A stretch of 64,000 nt of DNA, from contig CM049317.1 of assembly GCA_026874595.1 (NCBI GenBank), positions 11,196,382 through 11,260,381 on the forward strand. The letters are read 5' to 3'. Below, in pieces: positions 11,813 through 22,479 of this stretch; the first letter of the stretch is position 1; every line of letters starts with the position of its first letter. This DNA comes from Sipunculus nudus (taxonomy: Eukaryota > Annelida > Sipuncula > Golfingiida > Sipunculidae). The position numbers and the translations under genes were made by a program. Below the pieces are notes generated by a model, which saw only the letters and a list, made by a program, of their open reading frames with translations, searched no databases and had not been told where the DNA came from.

Positions 11813-13107
11813 CTAATTATACAGGAAAAGCCTCACTGGCCCTACTGTGTGGTTTGGATAGTCAGCCTGTTTTGTTACCCACAAATAAGGGTGTAAATAT
11901 CCCATATCAGATGGTGAATCCAAATCATGCTCACTAGTTAGGATGTTACGTACAAATTTACCGTTTGCCTCATAATCAACAATCCTATCATTCTCCAAGT
12001 TAGGTATGATAAAGTTTCCATTGGCGATTCGTTGGACCCCCTTCGGACTATTAATTTGGCCGTTTCCGCTTCCTTTCTCACGAAACCTTCGTAATTCTCT
12101 GCCATCTAGGTCACATATGATAACTTCATAAGAACCATCGTCAGTAATTACAAGGATTGAGGAACCACCTACAAATGCATAGGTCAAAGAACCCGAACTT
12201 TTTATGTCTAATATATTATTACCTGAACAATCGGTGAGACAATATTTTACAACGTTCTGTCCTGAGCAGAACAACGCTATATCATTTTGAATGGTGAACC
12301 CATGCGAATTCGGTACAGGTGGGTTCAGGGACATGATCTCATTAGGGTGTTCACCTGATAGCTCTGTACTGACCACGTATATGTCGCCATCCTTCCCTCA
12401 AGCTGTGGCACACCTTCAATTCCAGGTAGCACTTCCAATCTTCCATTCCTATAAATTTTATGCACTGTCCCTCCTGAATAATTACATACCACGGCACTCC
12501 CTTCAGGTGTAACACTTGTATTCCAAGGTGATGTTAAGCTCTGAATCTGGCAATATTTCACGTTGTTTAGAAGAACCGGGGCACGAGAATCTTGTGATTT
12601 CGAGAGAGCAGATGACACACCACAAACAAGTGAACATTTCTTTAAAGCTTCCATTACTTCATCAACACCCTGTTAACGCCAACAGTCTACAGACATCAAA
12701 GAAAGCTCCGGCAAAAGCAGATGTAACTCCTTTTCGGAATCTATAGATTGCTCAGCAGAGACAAATACTTACCAACACTCCGTAAATTGCTTAAAATATC
12801 ACTGTTGTCTATTTTAAACAGATCAATTATTTAACCCTTGGCGTTAGTATTTTTGTTACTTTCCACTCTATATCTACCAAAAGCCTGTTCCGCCAGTGCT
12901 TTATATTGTATTTTGTGTTGCTGTAACGTTTCCTCAACGAAGGTGTCAACAGCTTGTTTGATCATGTCACCTGCCTTTCTTATTCTTTCCTCAGATTCAA
13001 ACTGTTTATCAAAACATACCTGCAGCTTACTTTCTATTTCAGCATCGCATGCACTGACTATGCTTTAATGCTTCAGGTTAAGGGATCATTTCCTCTTCAG
13101 AATCCAT
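11813..13107 (-). pseudogene. TRIM-like gene remnant lacking the RING and B-boxes
   Basis: The translated 3' part (11813-12654) matches the C-terminal beta-propeller of the intact gene at 59218-61077. It ends in the same LFLYN and contains the same GSLTYA, VIICDLDGRELRRF and GNFII phrases, but is broken by a frame change near 12325-12376. Further 5', 12838-13068 on the minus strand matches the coiled-coil region with several in-frame stops. The start (ATG at 13105-13107) and about nine codons survive. The sequence then jumps to the coiled coil, so about 190 codons holding the RING and both B-boxes are deleted. The gene cannot make a ligase. It is the block 1 counterpart of the intact gene and has the same position and orientation relative to the Ig 3' flank. 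Confidence 0.85.
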
Positions 13108-13191
13108 CATTAAAATAAACATTAAAGTTCCAATTTTCCAATTGAAATTTATAGGAAAGACATGGAAATCCATTCAAACTTTTCGTCCCTA

Positions 13192-13465
13192 ACGGCTTCT
13201 TTGGCTCAGGGGTATTTCACAAGAATAAAAGCCGGGAGTTCAAAGTCATGAGTTCAAATCCCAGCCGAGGCGGTGAGATTTTTACGGTCGGCCCCGCCCA
13301 GGTGAGCGCTCTGCATGCTTCATGGAAACGCTGTGCCGCACAGCCGTGTGTCACTCACGAACGAGTGGGTTTTAGGGGTTCCTCGGTGTTATTACCCAGG
13401 GATGGGGATGGTTACACACCCAGGACCCGAAGGTGCGGTAGACACTGGGCTTGTGTGACTCCAGG
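13192..13465 (+). mobile_element. tRNA-derived SINE, copy beside the TRIM pseudogene
   Basis: The head has an A-box-like TGGCTCAGGGGTA near 13202 and a B-box GAGTTCAAATCCC near 13249. The body is shared with the copies at 8.1-8.4 kb and 61.2 kb, ending in GGACCCGAAGGTGCGGTAGAC. It lies ~85 bp upstream of the TRIM start codon, on the opposite strand. The intact TRIM paralogue has a copy in the same place, so this insertion predates the block duplication. Confidence 0.7.
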
Positions 13466-13559
13466 ATTGAAAAATAATATGATAGGTAACGAGTGCGACC
13501 ATCCTATCAAGTAGTCAAAAACCAAAATCGAACTCTTCGTATGTACAAAGATAAGATAC

Positions 13560-14325
13560 TAATTAGATAAGAGCAAGACAAGTGACCCATGGGCCATGAC
13601 GCTCAGCTCAATAGGAAGATATTCACAGAAAAAAAATAATTATCTGAATTCCAAAGTTTGTAGGTGTGGTATCCCCATTCAACTGTAGATATATAAGTTC
13701 TCCAAAATCAACGAGAAGAAACAGTTTCATGATAATATGTGCAGCCATTCCCATGAAATCATCCCTTTTTGTGTGCAGTCAGCTGCGCTATAAATGACCA
13801 TGCAAATTTTTGGAAGGACATCCCTGGGTGTCAATACAGAAGGTTCTTGGTCCAACAGTAAAGTCATGTACCCTGTCTCTCTGTCTAGGTGCTCAAAATG
13901 TTTTTGGCCAGTAATATAGGTTACCATGACCTAATTTCAGGTTACTATGCAGATTTACCCAGGACCTGCCTGAATGTCATGTTAGAGGATACTAGGCCTA
14001 GCGGATACAATTTGTGGCCTGTTAAAAGACGAATTGTCTCATCTAAAGATCCCAAAAACAGAAAAAAATGTGTAAAAAATTTAAAAATACAGGTGGCGCC
14101 ACTAGTCTTCAGGAAATGATCAAACAATCCATTATAAATATACGTGGAGAGAATCATGGCAATCAGTGCATTAGTTATTCAGTTCCTGGAGCTTTTGTAT
14201 CAAATTTCATTATTCTGGGGGGTACGTTCGAACCCCTTAGCTTTGAGGATATAGATGAGCAGTGATGATCTAAGTTAAGGTTTGCATTGTGCTTTTTTTA
14301 TGTACCTCCTTGGGTGTGACGTTAT
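13560..14325 (-). repeat. Dispersed repeat, same family as 35.5-37.2 and 61.4-62.8 kb
   Basis: It begins with the reverse complement of an end motif (CAAGTGACCCATGGGCCATGACGCTCAGCT). It carries GGTTACCATGACCTAATTTCAGG, an almost perfect GGTGGCGCCACT at 14092, and ATTATTCTGGGGGGTACG near 14210. Read in reverse, the phrase order matches 35.5-37.2 kb; read forward, it matches 61.4-62.1 kb. Non-coding. Confidence 0.6.
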
Positions 14326-14488
14326 ATTTTGTTGTATTTTGTGTTGCTGTAACGTTTCCTCAACGAGGGTGTCAACAGCTTGTTTGATCATGTCACCTGC
14401 CTTTCTTATTCTTTCCTCAGATTCACACTGTTTGCCCAAGCATGCCTGTTGCCTACTTTCTATTTCAGCATCGCATGCACTGAGTACT
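14326..14488 (-). pseudogene. Isolated TRIM-like coiled-coil fragment inside a repeat
   Basis: About 163 bp match, on the minus strand, the coiled-coil coding part of the TRIM genes (around residues 195-250 of the 59.2-61.1-kb gene). It is very close to the pseudogene stretch at ~12.90-13.06 kb: both share TGTATTTTGTGTTGCTGTAACG, GTGTCAACAGCTTG and TTTCAGCATCGCATGCACTGA. On both sides the sequence returns at once to the dispersed repeat (TTATGTACCTCC before, CTTTCAGTCAACTGAGCTA after), so the fragment sits where ~600 bp of repeat lies in the 62-kb copy. It has no open gene structure. Confidence 0.75.
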
Positions 14489-14639
14489 TTCAGTCAACTG
14501 AGCTAAAATAAGTTTTCTCGTCTATTTTTATGATGGGTCCAAGGCATTACCTTAAGTTTATAAAGGTCAGATAGTTGATTAGGCCCCTAAAAATATCAGA
14601 AATATATAAAAGACATATTTTTGCGATTAAAAAATTCAT

Positions 14640-14930
14640 TTAAGTAACTGTGACAAGGAATAATTCTTGTAATTTTCAAATATGTTATAAAAATAACAGT
14701 GTCTGAGTAATGTATCATATTATGATAATTCATATCTAATTTAAATAATGATTATGTTTACATTAATAAAAAAAAACATTAATTGTGAAGTAACTGTGAC
14801 AAGGAATAATTCTTGTAATTTTCAATATAAAAATAACAGTGTCTGAGTAATGTATCATAGTATGATAACTCATATCTAATTTAAATAATGATTATGTTTA
14901 CATTAATAAAAAAACATTAATTGTGCAGTA
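14640..14930. repeat. Two tandem copies of a ~145-bp AT-rich unit
   Basis: Both copies contain AAGTAACTGTGACAAGGAAT, AACAGTGTCTGAGTAATG and TAATGATTATGTTTACATT. They differ by a few substitutions and a small deletion, so the duplication is recent. Confidence 0.9.
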
Positions 14931-15108
14931 ACACTTCCTCCACGTAATTAATATGCTGTGCAAGTTGTTTCGCGTTTATGATAATATTAAGAGAGTTTTG
15001 AGGTTCCACTTCTTCAAGAACAGACCCAGTCATCATGGATAATATCTGGATATTTATTTTAGTGTGCATGAGGTTAATCGAAACAATTGCTTCTTTTTGT
15101 CTACACAA
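14917..15108 (-). other. Unassigned 63-codon open frame
   Basis: The frame begins MCRQKEAIVSINLMHTKINI and ends EEVLLHN before a stop. Its composition is more protein-like than that of surrounding frames (acidic and hydrophobic residues are mixed, with few of the Tyr/Ile/Lys runs typical of AT-rich noise). I do not recognise it. It could be a 3' exon fragment or retrocopy piece, because no splice acceptor or upstream partner is clear. Low confidence that it is coding. Confidence 0.2.
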
Positions 15109-15167
15109 TTCCTACTTAAGGACATAACGTGATACTATGAATGTGTATGAGAACATAGCCATAAAGC

Positions 15168-15972
15168 CTTAAGGTGGTTTTCCATAAGTGCGTAGTCCAT
15201 ATCCGTATTCCGCATGCGAAGTCCGTATGCGTAGTCCGTATCCGCAAAGTTAGTTTTCCATAAGCACGTATATGCGTAGTCCGTACTCCGTATTGATAGA
15301 TGCTCGATAGCTGAAGGTTTTCTTGTTTTGCAAGCCATTTCACCATATATGTATTGTACATTTGTATATATTTGCATCAAAAGTTAAAATCATAAAATTA
15401 AAATAATACATTTTTTAAAAGATCATAATTAGTAAAATTTTTTACGCGACAGTGATGTTTATGCTTCATTCATTTAAAAACATGTTGTCTGTGATAAAGA
15501 AAGGAAAACAAAATTCAGCCAAATGCCATGCAATATGTTTGGTTTCCGGAAAACTGATGCCAGAAATGACATTCATACCAGTTGGACATAGAGACTGCAA
15601 ACAGCATGGCCTGAATGGGAAAACTCTATGCTATATCTGAAATGGACACGATGATTGGTATGCCTAGTGCGCAAAAAACGCTCCCGGCAGCGGGCGGTTA
15701 CGGACTACGCATACGGACTACGCCTACGTACTACGCATGCGGATGAATGGAAACGGCCAAGTTAAAAAGTCTACAAAGCGGTTTTTGCGGACTACGCATA
15801 CGTACTACGCACACGGACTACGCATACGGACTACGCTTACGTACTACGCATGCAGATGAATGGAAACGGCCAAGTTAAAAAGTCTACAAAGCGGTTTTTG
15901 CGGACTACGCATGCGAACTACGCATACGGACTACAGATACGGACTACGCACTTATGGAAAAGCACCTTTAAG
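15168..15972. mobile_element. Foldback-like non-autonomous DNA element
   Basis: The left end (CCTTAAGGTGGTTTTCCATAAGTGCGTAGTCC, 15168-15199) is mirrored as its reverse complement at 15941-15972. The arms are built of short tandem CGTAGTCCGTATC / CGGACTACGCATA units. Near the right arm a ~112-bp segment containing GATGAATGGAAACGGCC is repeated in tandem (about 15738 and 15849). The internal 190-bp open frame has no recognisable transposase motif. Terminal inverted repeats made of short tandem units are the hallmark of foldback elements; the superfamily is undetermined. Confidence 0.7.
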
Positions 15973-16775
15973 GGCGTAGTGTGTATCCGTAGTCCGCATG
16001 CGTAGTCCATGTGCGTAGTCCGCATCCGCAAAGTTCGTTTTCCTTGAGTACATATGCGTAAAGTCCGTACTCCATGTTGTTAGGCGCTCGATGGCGGAAG
16101 ATTTTCTTTCTTTGTAAGCCTTTTCACCATATATGTTATTGTACATTTTTACATAAGCCACAAAAGTTTGTCTGTTAAGTTGTTTAAATATTTATATTTT
16201 CAAAACGGATCTTAATTATTATTATTTTACATGCGGTTCTGATGTTTACGGCCCAAGTATTTGGAAATCATGCACGTGTATGTTAAAGAAACGACAACAA
16301 AATTCAACCAAATGCCAATATGGCAATATGTTTGGTTTACGAAAGACACAGTGATATCAGAAATGACATTAATACCAGTGGAAATAAAAAAAATCATACA
16401 GCGCGGCCTGAATGGGAAATCTCTATGTTATACTTGAAATTGACAAGGGGTTTAGTAAGCGTATAATGCGCAATAATCGCTCCCGGCAGCGTACGGATAC
16501 GGATATTTTCCCGTTCAGGCCACCGCTATATTAATGCATTTCTGATATCAGTCTATCGTAAACAAAACATATGGGTATTTGTTTGAATTTTTTTGCGTGT
16601 TTTCAAAATGCTTGAGCCGTCAATACAGCATAACCGCGTGTAAAATAATAAAATTAATTAAGTTCCTTTTTAAAATATAAATATAATATAAATATTTAAA
16701 CAATTTAACCAACAAAATTTTGTTACTTATATTTGGAAATGCACAATAAATATATGGTGAAATGGCTAACCTACT
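15960..16775. mobile_element. Second copy of the foldback-like element, folded into a long inverted repeat
   Basis: The first part (15960-16480) is a diverged direct copy of 15170-15690: both have GCAAAGTT then TTTTCC, CACCATATATG, AAATGCCA and ATGTTTGGTTT. Then 16508-16770 repeats much of 16110-16417 in reverse complement, for example GCGGCCTGAATGGGA at 16403 against TCCCGTTCAGGCCACCGC at 16508. This makes a hairpin with ~260-bp arms and a loop of ~90 bp. Non-coding. Confidence 0.7.
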
Positions 16776-16789
16776 GAATTTGGTATGCA

Positions 16790-18185
16790 TGGACAGCCAT
16801 TCGGGGGATTTGACAAGTTAAACAAAATTCAAAGGGGTGCTCCAATAGTAACTTCACTGTCAAATGTAGGCAATTAAGTTTTTAGTTTTAATCAGGTACC
16901 GGTAGGTATAGTTGGGAGTTATGAGTGAAATATATCTTACTTTGTCCACGCAGCAGACCAAATGTCTCAGTATTAGTCGTCCCAGACAGGTTTCATGTTC
17001 GTTTCATTAGAATGGCTGTTCTCTGTGTCATTGATAGTGTGTTTGCTGTTCACATTCGACCAGCGGATGTCATGTGGGCCTCTATATGGGTCAGCTGCAG
17101 AAAATGACCCAGTTTTGTCAAAGTGAGAGCTACACGCGTATCGTACACAAAGGAATGTTATACAAGGAAGTCACACCGCAGACATACACATTCTATAAGT
17201 AAATTTGCCTGGACAATAATCGAATGGGAGTATAGCTTTAAGATGTAGCACGTTTATATTAACCTTTGCTGGTGTGTTTAATTGGCCCAGCGCTGCAGTG
17301 CTGTAGGCATTGATAGAGAAATCCCAGGCTCCGGCCGCTCAGCCATATCATAATGATATGCATGACGTCGCACGCTAGCAACTGGCTGTTTCAACATATT
17401 CCCAACATCTAATGACTTAATATCTGTGTCTGTCACCAATCCCCTCTATTACACTGTATAAACAAATTTTAGCCCTGCTACCATAACACAAACACACACA
17501 CGTCAATAAAGTTGATAGCTATTCGACGTTGCATAGGATATGACTTGCTCGATTTCAAGGCTCTTGATCAGGCAGGGAATCCCTTTTTTTTAGAATGCAC
17601 GGAAAGTTAGAGGTCTTTGGAGCAATAGAGGAGTTTCCTGAATCTGAATATCCAACGTCGAACATCGTATACGCTATGAACTTCATTGACGTAAAAAGCG
17701 GAGGCTGCCTTCAGTGCAAAACCAGACCGATGGTTGGTTCGGCCGAGGAGCAGCAGTTTCATGTGGGTCAAACTCTTATGTTCCACGATGAAAATACATA
17801 AACGAATCGTATTAACTATTATACGTTTTACGGACAATTATAATTATTCTTTTACTTGGCAAAAAGCTAAATTTTGAGTGCTGACAAAAGTGGTTTCCAT
17901 AACAACGGCGTGTGTGTAGGCTACTTGGTCATCCTTGAAGGCTTGATGTATACTTAAGTCAATATTCACATTCCTGATATTTAGAGAAGGATAGTGACAA
18001 AAAATGAAATGAAATAACACCGAAAATAAATTGTTTTGTCTTAAACATCTACAGTTCAGTTGATACTTTATTTGGAAAACCGTATACCACTTTGCAGTTT
18101 GCACACATGTCAGTTATTACAGCCATTGATTAATATAATGTACATTAAAAAAGCAGACATCGATATCGAGAATGTGAGAACTACA
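16790..18185. other. Intergenic, no supported gene
   Basis: An open frame at 17595-17801 (68 codons, rich in acidic residues) and one at 16925-17107 lack splice context and recognisable motifs. A short (CA)n-rich patch lies near 17488-17502. No element ends are seen. Confidence 0.4.
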
Positions 18186-18189
18186 TTTT

Positions 18190-21100
18190 TAGCTCGAATG
18201 ACTCTAAAGCTGTGTTTCAATGTGCGTTTATATGCGTATGTGCGTATATGCGTGTTAACATGGGTGTGTTTCCATTAGCCCATGCTCCCTCTCTTACTGT
18301 GCGCTACGCTTTGCGAGAGCCCTAGAAAATGATTCGAGAAACCTCGAGACACTCCACATGACCATTATATTGTTATATCTCGTCTGAAAATGTCGTATTC
18401 GTTATGAAATAAAGATATTCTTATCAAATGCTTATATAACATACCACTTAGACAGTGTTTGTCCTCTTTAAATGGTGATTAGAAGAATATATTGTCCTTA
18501 TAAAGTGATACGCTGGGAACGATGTCTGCTCTGGGTTTACCCCCTGCCATCCCTGAACGGCAGCAGCCTGTGTAACCATGTGATAACGGGCCGTGTTGGC
18601 TCAGTGAGCAAAGTCACGCAGTTCATTATTTCAGAGTCTGAGACATTTTCAAGCGCCAGGGTTGCAAAGTTTTAAAAACGAGTCTTGTTTACATACAAAA
18701 ACATAATATTTAGCTGAATTTCTTGGTCATTCGAGTAAAGTACTTTATCTTCCTTAGAGTACTTAAGTTTCCCTGTCACAAACGCAATATTTGATTTTTC
18801 ACGATTTTTTTCCCCAACAAGGGTTTTAAGTTCATCAGTTTATTCTGAAGCTTTTTTATGCGGCGGTATCCAGGATCCTTGATAACGCCGCATAAAATGC
18901 AGTTATGTTTCCATGTGCGCGTCCAGCGTATATGCGTATATGAGTGAATTGGCACACGTAGTCACTATGTATTTGTACAGTAAATCTAGCAGGTCTCCCA
19001 CAAAAAGATGGTGAAGTGACGTCATTTTACCCAGAATTATCGAGTTCACGCAGACTCTATATGCGTGAAAATCGCCCCTGTTGCCATTTTCACGCATATA
19101 CGCACATACGCATACCGTATTTGACGTAATAAGCGCCCCTCCCGTAATAAGCGCCCCCTCCTTCCCTCCAACTCCCCCCCCCCCCCCTTCCCTCCAACCC
19201 CCCCCCCCCCCCCACCCCCCCACCCTCACACAATAACGGATTTTGAAGGAGATCACATTAAAAAAAAACTAAGAGATGAACCTCACTTTTCTCCCTAGCC
19301 AATATAACGTGGTGCGACGTTATACTTTCATTTCTCCCCGCCAAGCTTATATAATAATAATAATAGTTGCACACAACAGAGTCAGTGGTCAAGTGTATCA
19401 TAGATTACAATGGCCAACTGTGTCCGTGAAGGCCGGCCCTGCAGGTGGCCATGCCAATCGGGTGACCTGAATGAGCTGGGGTCTTTTTGCCACCGCAGTA
19501 CGTAGAGCTCGGCCGTTATCGTCGATTCTCAATTGATTTGATCAACGTTCTTAAAACATTAGATTCTCTATTATCCTTTGGTATGGAACAAATATCCCTC
19601 TGGCTTTGCACCGTAATACCACCCAAAACAGCCTTAAATAAGATCTGTATTACTCCTGCTCCCAGCAATGTCAAGATGTAAATTGTGTTTTTACAACGCT
19701 CAATTCTATGATTTCACATGATTTAATATGAATAGGAATTCCTCAATAAACATTCGCTCCGGATAGCCCTGTGACCTCGCTGTGTGTTGAAAAATACCCG
19801 CGCCGGGCCATGACATTTTTTATTGTTAACACCCAATAACTCATATGAAATGGATAATTCTTTAAAAAACAACGATTAACTGATTATACCCAGGACAAGT
19901 TCGAATGTGCTTATACCGGTTCCCACACTGTCTAAAATATTAGTGGAGAAAAAATAAACAGGGGTTGAAATATTTAATTCTATTTTGATGACGGGAATTC
20001 TAAATGCCTGAATCAATTCCCGACCGGGAATGTAACATTGTCCGGTAGAATTCCAGGTCTATGGCGGGAAATCAGCGGCGCTGGTCACTTTCCCACTGAT
20101 ACGAAATACATCCAAAAGTATAAAGCAGAATTCACCTTTTTCCCTTTTCACAATTCTAAAAGGAAATAATTTCAATTATCCGCCATTTTCATTGGAAAGA
20201 TATGCTGATAAAATTAGGTCCAGTCTTCTGCTTCCGGTTTCCGACCGACCTTATCTCTGTTCTGCCGACCAGTATTTTCTTTTTATGATCTCTATGATTG
20301 GAAATCCATTGCATACTTGTTTCATTAAAACATACAGACAGAAATGCACTATAAAGTGTTAGAACTTGGTCAAAAATAATTGATTAATGCCTTCTAGTTT
20401 AGAAAGACCCGCCAAAAGCTCGTGTCTTTCAAGTGGAGTACCGTACACAAATTCTCGGTGGTACCCTGGCTGTGGTCCCCTTGACAACGGCCCCTTGGCA
20501 CATTCAATCTGGTTTGCCCCTTTATTCCAACATCGTTCGGCTTAGATTGTGAAAGGGCTTTTGCAGTTTTTAATACAGAATGGGAAGCAATTTCTCAGTA
20601 CTAATGTGATCAACTGGTTGTCTCAAAACATTAGATTTTTTAAAAAAAAAATTAATCAAAGTAGCGTTACAGTTTAAATGTAACTACAAATGGCGAAAAA
20701 AGTGAGAAAATTTATGCCGCACGCAGGTGTACGATCAATCAGCCATGACACCTTCTGACAATGGGCCTCATTGGTCTGCTCACTCACTGCCGTTCAGAGC
20801 TTTTTATCTTTAAATTATTATCTTTAAATTACTTTATCAAGCCCATCCTTTTCAACACATTATGAAAAGAATAATACAAACTATCTTTACCTGTTCATGA
20901 AAGTATTTATCCAGTATTTATCTGGATAATAAATTGTCGGATCAGAGGTCGTCTGTTACAGGCTACCTGTTCAGATATCGCCTGTTCCAATGTCTTCTGT
21001 TCCGATGTGGTCAGCCTGGAATGATTCTTTCCCTGCCACCGTGGGCACGTTGCGCACACCATGGCTATTATCGCTCGCATGTAGCTAGAATCTCCCGATT

Positions 21101-21690
21101 TGTCATTAAAATAGTTAACAGATATGGCATGTACTGAGGGTGTGAAATTTACATGTTTTTTTTTAATGTTGTGACGTCCTTTTCTGTAATTTATCAGTGG
21201 CGCCCAAGCTTTGATCAAATGATTAGGTTCGAGTATTCAGTTTATTTTCTGTCCATGTAACCATGCCAACACTTGCAATATGTTGATATTAACTTGCTTA
21301 ATTCATGAACTGTCGCTTGGATTAGTTAATATTTTCTCAAAACTTCACACAACCATCACTAAAGATCGTGAGTTTTTTTTTATAATTGCTGTGAATGAAG
21401 TCAACCACGTGTACACAAGTCGCAGTGTCAGAGGATCGTAACGCACTTTGGTAGTTGGCAGATGTTGGTTGGGGGGGGGGGGGGGGGGGGGGGGGGCGCT
21501 TATTAGGGTATAAGAAAGATTTGGGAAATTTCAATTTTGAGAGCGCCCGGGGCGCTTATTACGTCGATACGGTATACGCTGACGGACACATGGAAATACC
21601 CTATACAATATCATATGAGCAATTATTTACGAATATACACATACACGAGCACATGAAAACACCCCTTAACTCATTTGAGCTATTAAAAAA
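18190..21690. mobile_element. Nested foldback-like element group with poly-C/poly-G arms
   Basis: The outer left sequence (AGCTCGAATGACTCTAAAGCTGTGTTTC, ~18190) is mirrored, diverged, at ~21590-21685 (reverse of ...ACCCCTTAACTCATTTGAGCT). Several TATGCGTATATGCG stretches occur near 18215-18265, 18920-18945 and 19040-19115, including a perfect stem TATATGCGTGAAAAT / ATTTTCACGCATATA. Inner ends are TACCGTATTTGACGTAATAAGCGCCC at 19113-19138 and its inverse at 21549-21575, adjoining a C-run (~19167-19222) and a G-run (~21471-21496). No transposase is evident. This may be two nested elements rather than one. Confidence 0.5.
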
Positions 21691-21699
21691 TTCAAATTC

Positions 21700-22477
21700 A
21701 TTATACTTCGTCTGACTGTCGCTCGTGCCGTCCGTCTGTCCCTACGACTGGCATGTTTTGAAACCTTTAGACCTACGAATCCAAAATTCGGGAAATGTTT
21801 AATCTCCTGTAAAAAAAATCCTACCGAACCGAAAATTGGGTCACCACGACTTCTTTCCTTCGAGAAATTAAGGTAAAGCTTCAATAATCCATATCCAATT
21901 ATAACACTTCAGGACTGGTTAATATGAAAAAAAGCATTTATTTGTTTTCTTCATGTTTACCATAAATATTCCCCTATAAAGTTCCTATGAACATGTCAGA
22001 AATTAAAAGTTACGGACCCAAACATAATGCACTCTGTAAAAATCAGGAAAGATATTCACTCATTTAACATGATAATTGTTGAAGCTAATCTTTTAAAATC
22101 TGAAATTTGAAAATAAAAGTTAAAAATTTAGGGTGGTGTGGGAGGACTCCTATTGCCCACACTATTAACACTGGCGGTCAGCTATGCCGGGGTACCTGAT
22201 TTGTATTTAGTCACTGGGGCAGATCCCCTGCTGTCACAGATTACGGTTCTTCTCATGTCACTTCAACCTCCCTCCCCGTCCCCCCACTACAATGTTTATT
22301 GCAATAATTGTTATGTTTGACCTGTATTTCTTTAATTGTAAAGCGGTTTCCACTCCAATGTACAAAAGATTTCTTGTAAAAGTAATTCAAGGAATTATCC
22401 AGAAGATACCATGTTGTAGTAGTGTAGCATTTTTAAGAAATTAATTTCCTTTTAAATAAGTTAAGCGAATTATAATA
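21700..22477. other. Intergenic; repeat head near 21715
   Basis: A CGTCTGACTGTCGCTCGTGCCGTCCGTCTGTCC stretch at ~21706-21740 resembles the microsatellite heads of other repeats in the window. The rest shows no gene. Confidence 0.4.
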
Positions 22478-22479
22478 TA

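Noticed and set aside
12838-13068. Plus-strand 76-codon frame and its relatives at 14282-14506 and 60221-60484
   Set aside because: All three are antisense shadows of the TRIM coiled-coil coding sequence.
13200-13265. Functional tRNA gene at the SINE head
   Set aside because: A- and B-box-like sequences are present, but the arms do not form a full cloverleaf and the copy is followed by a conserved SINE body found three times.
17595-17801. 68-codon frame with protein-like composition
   Set aside because: No splice sites, no recognisable domain and no paralogue in the window; not supportable as a gene.
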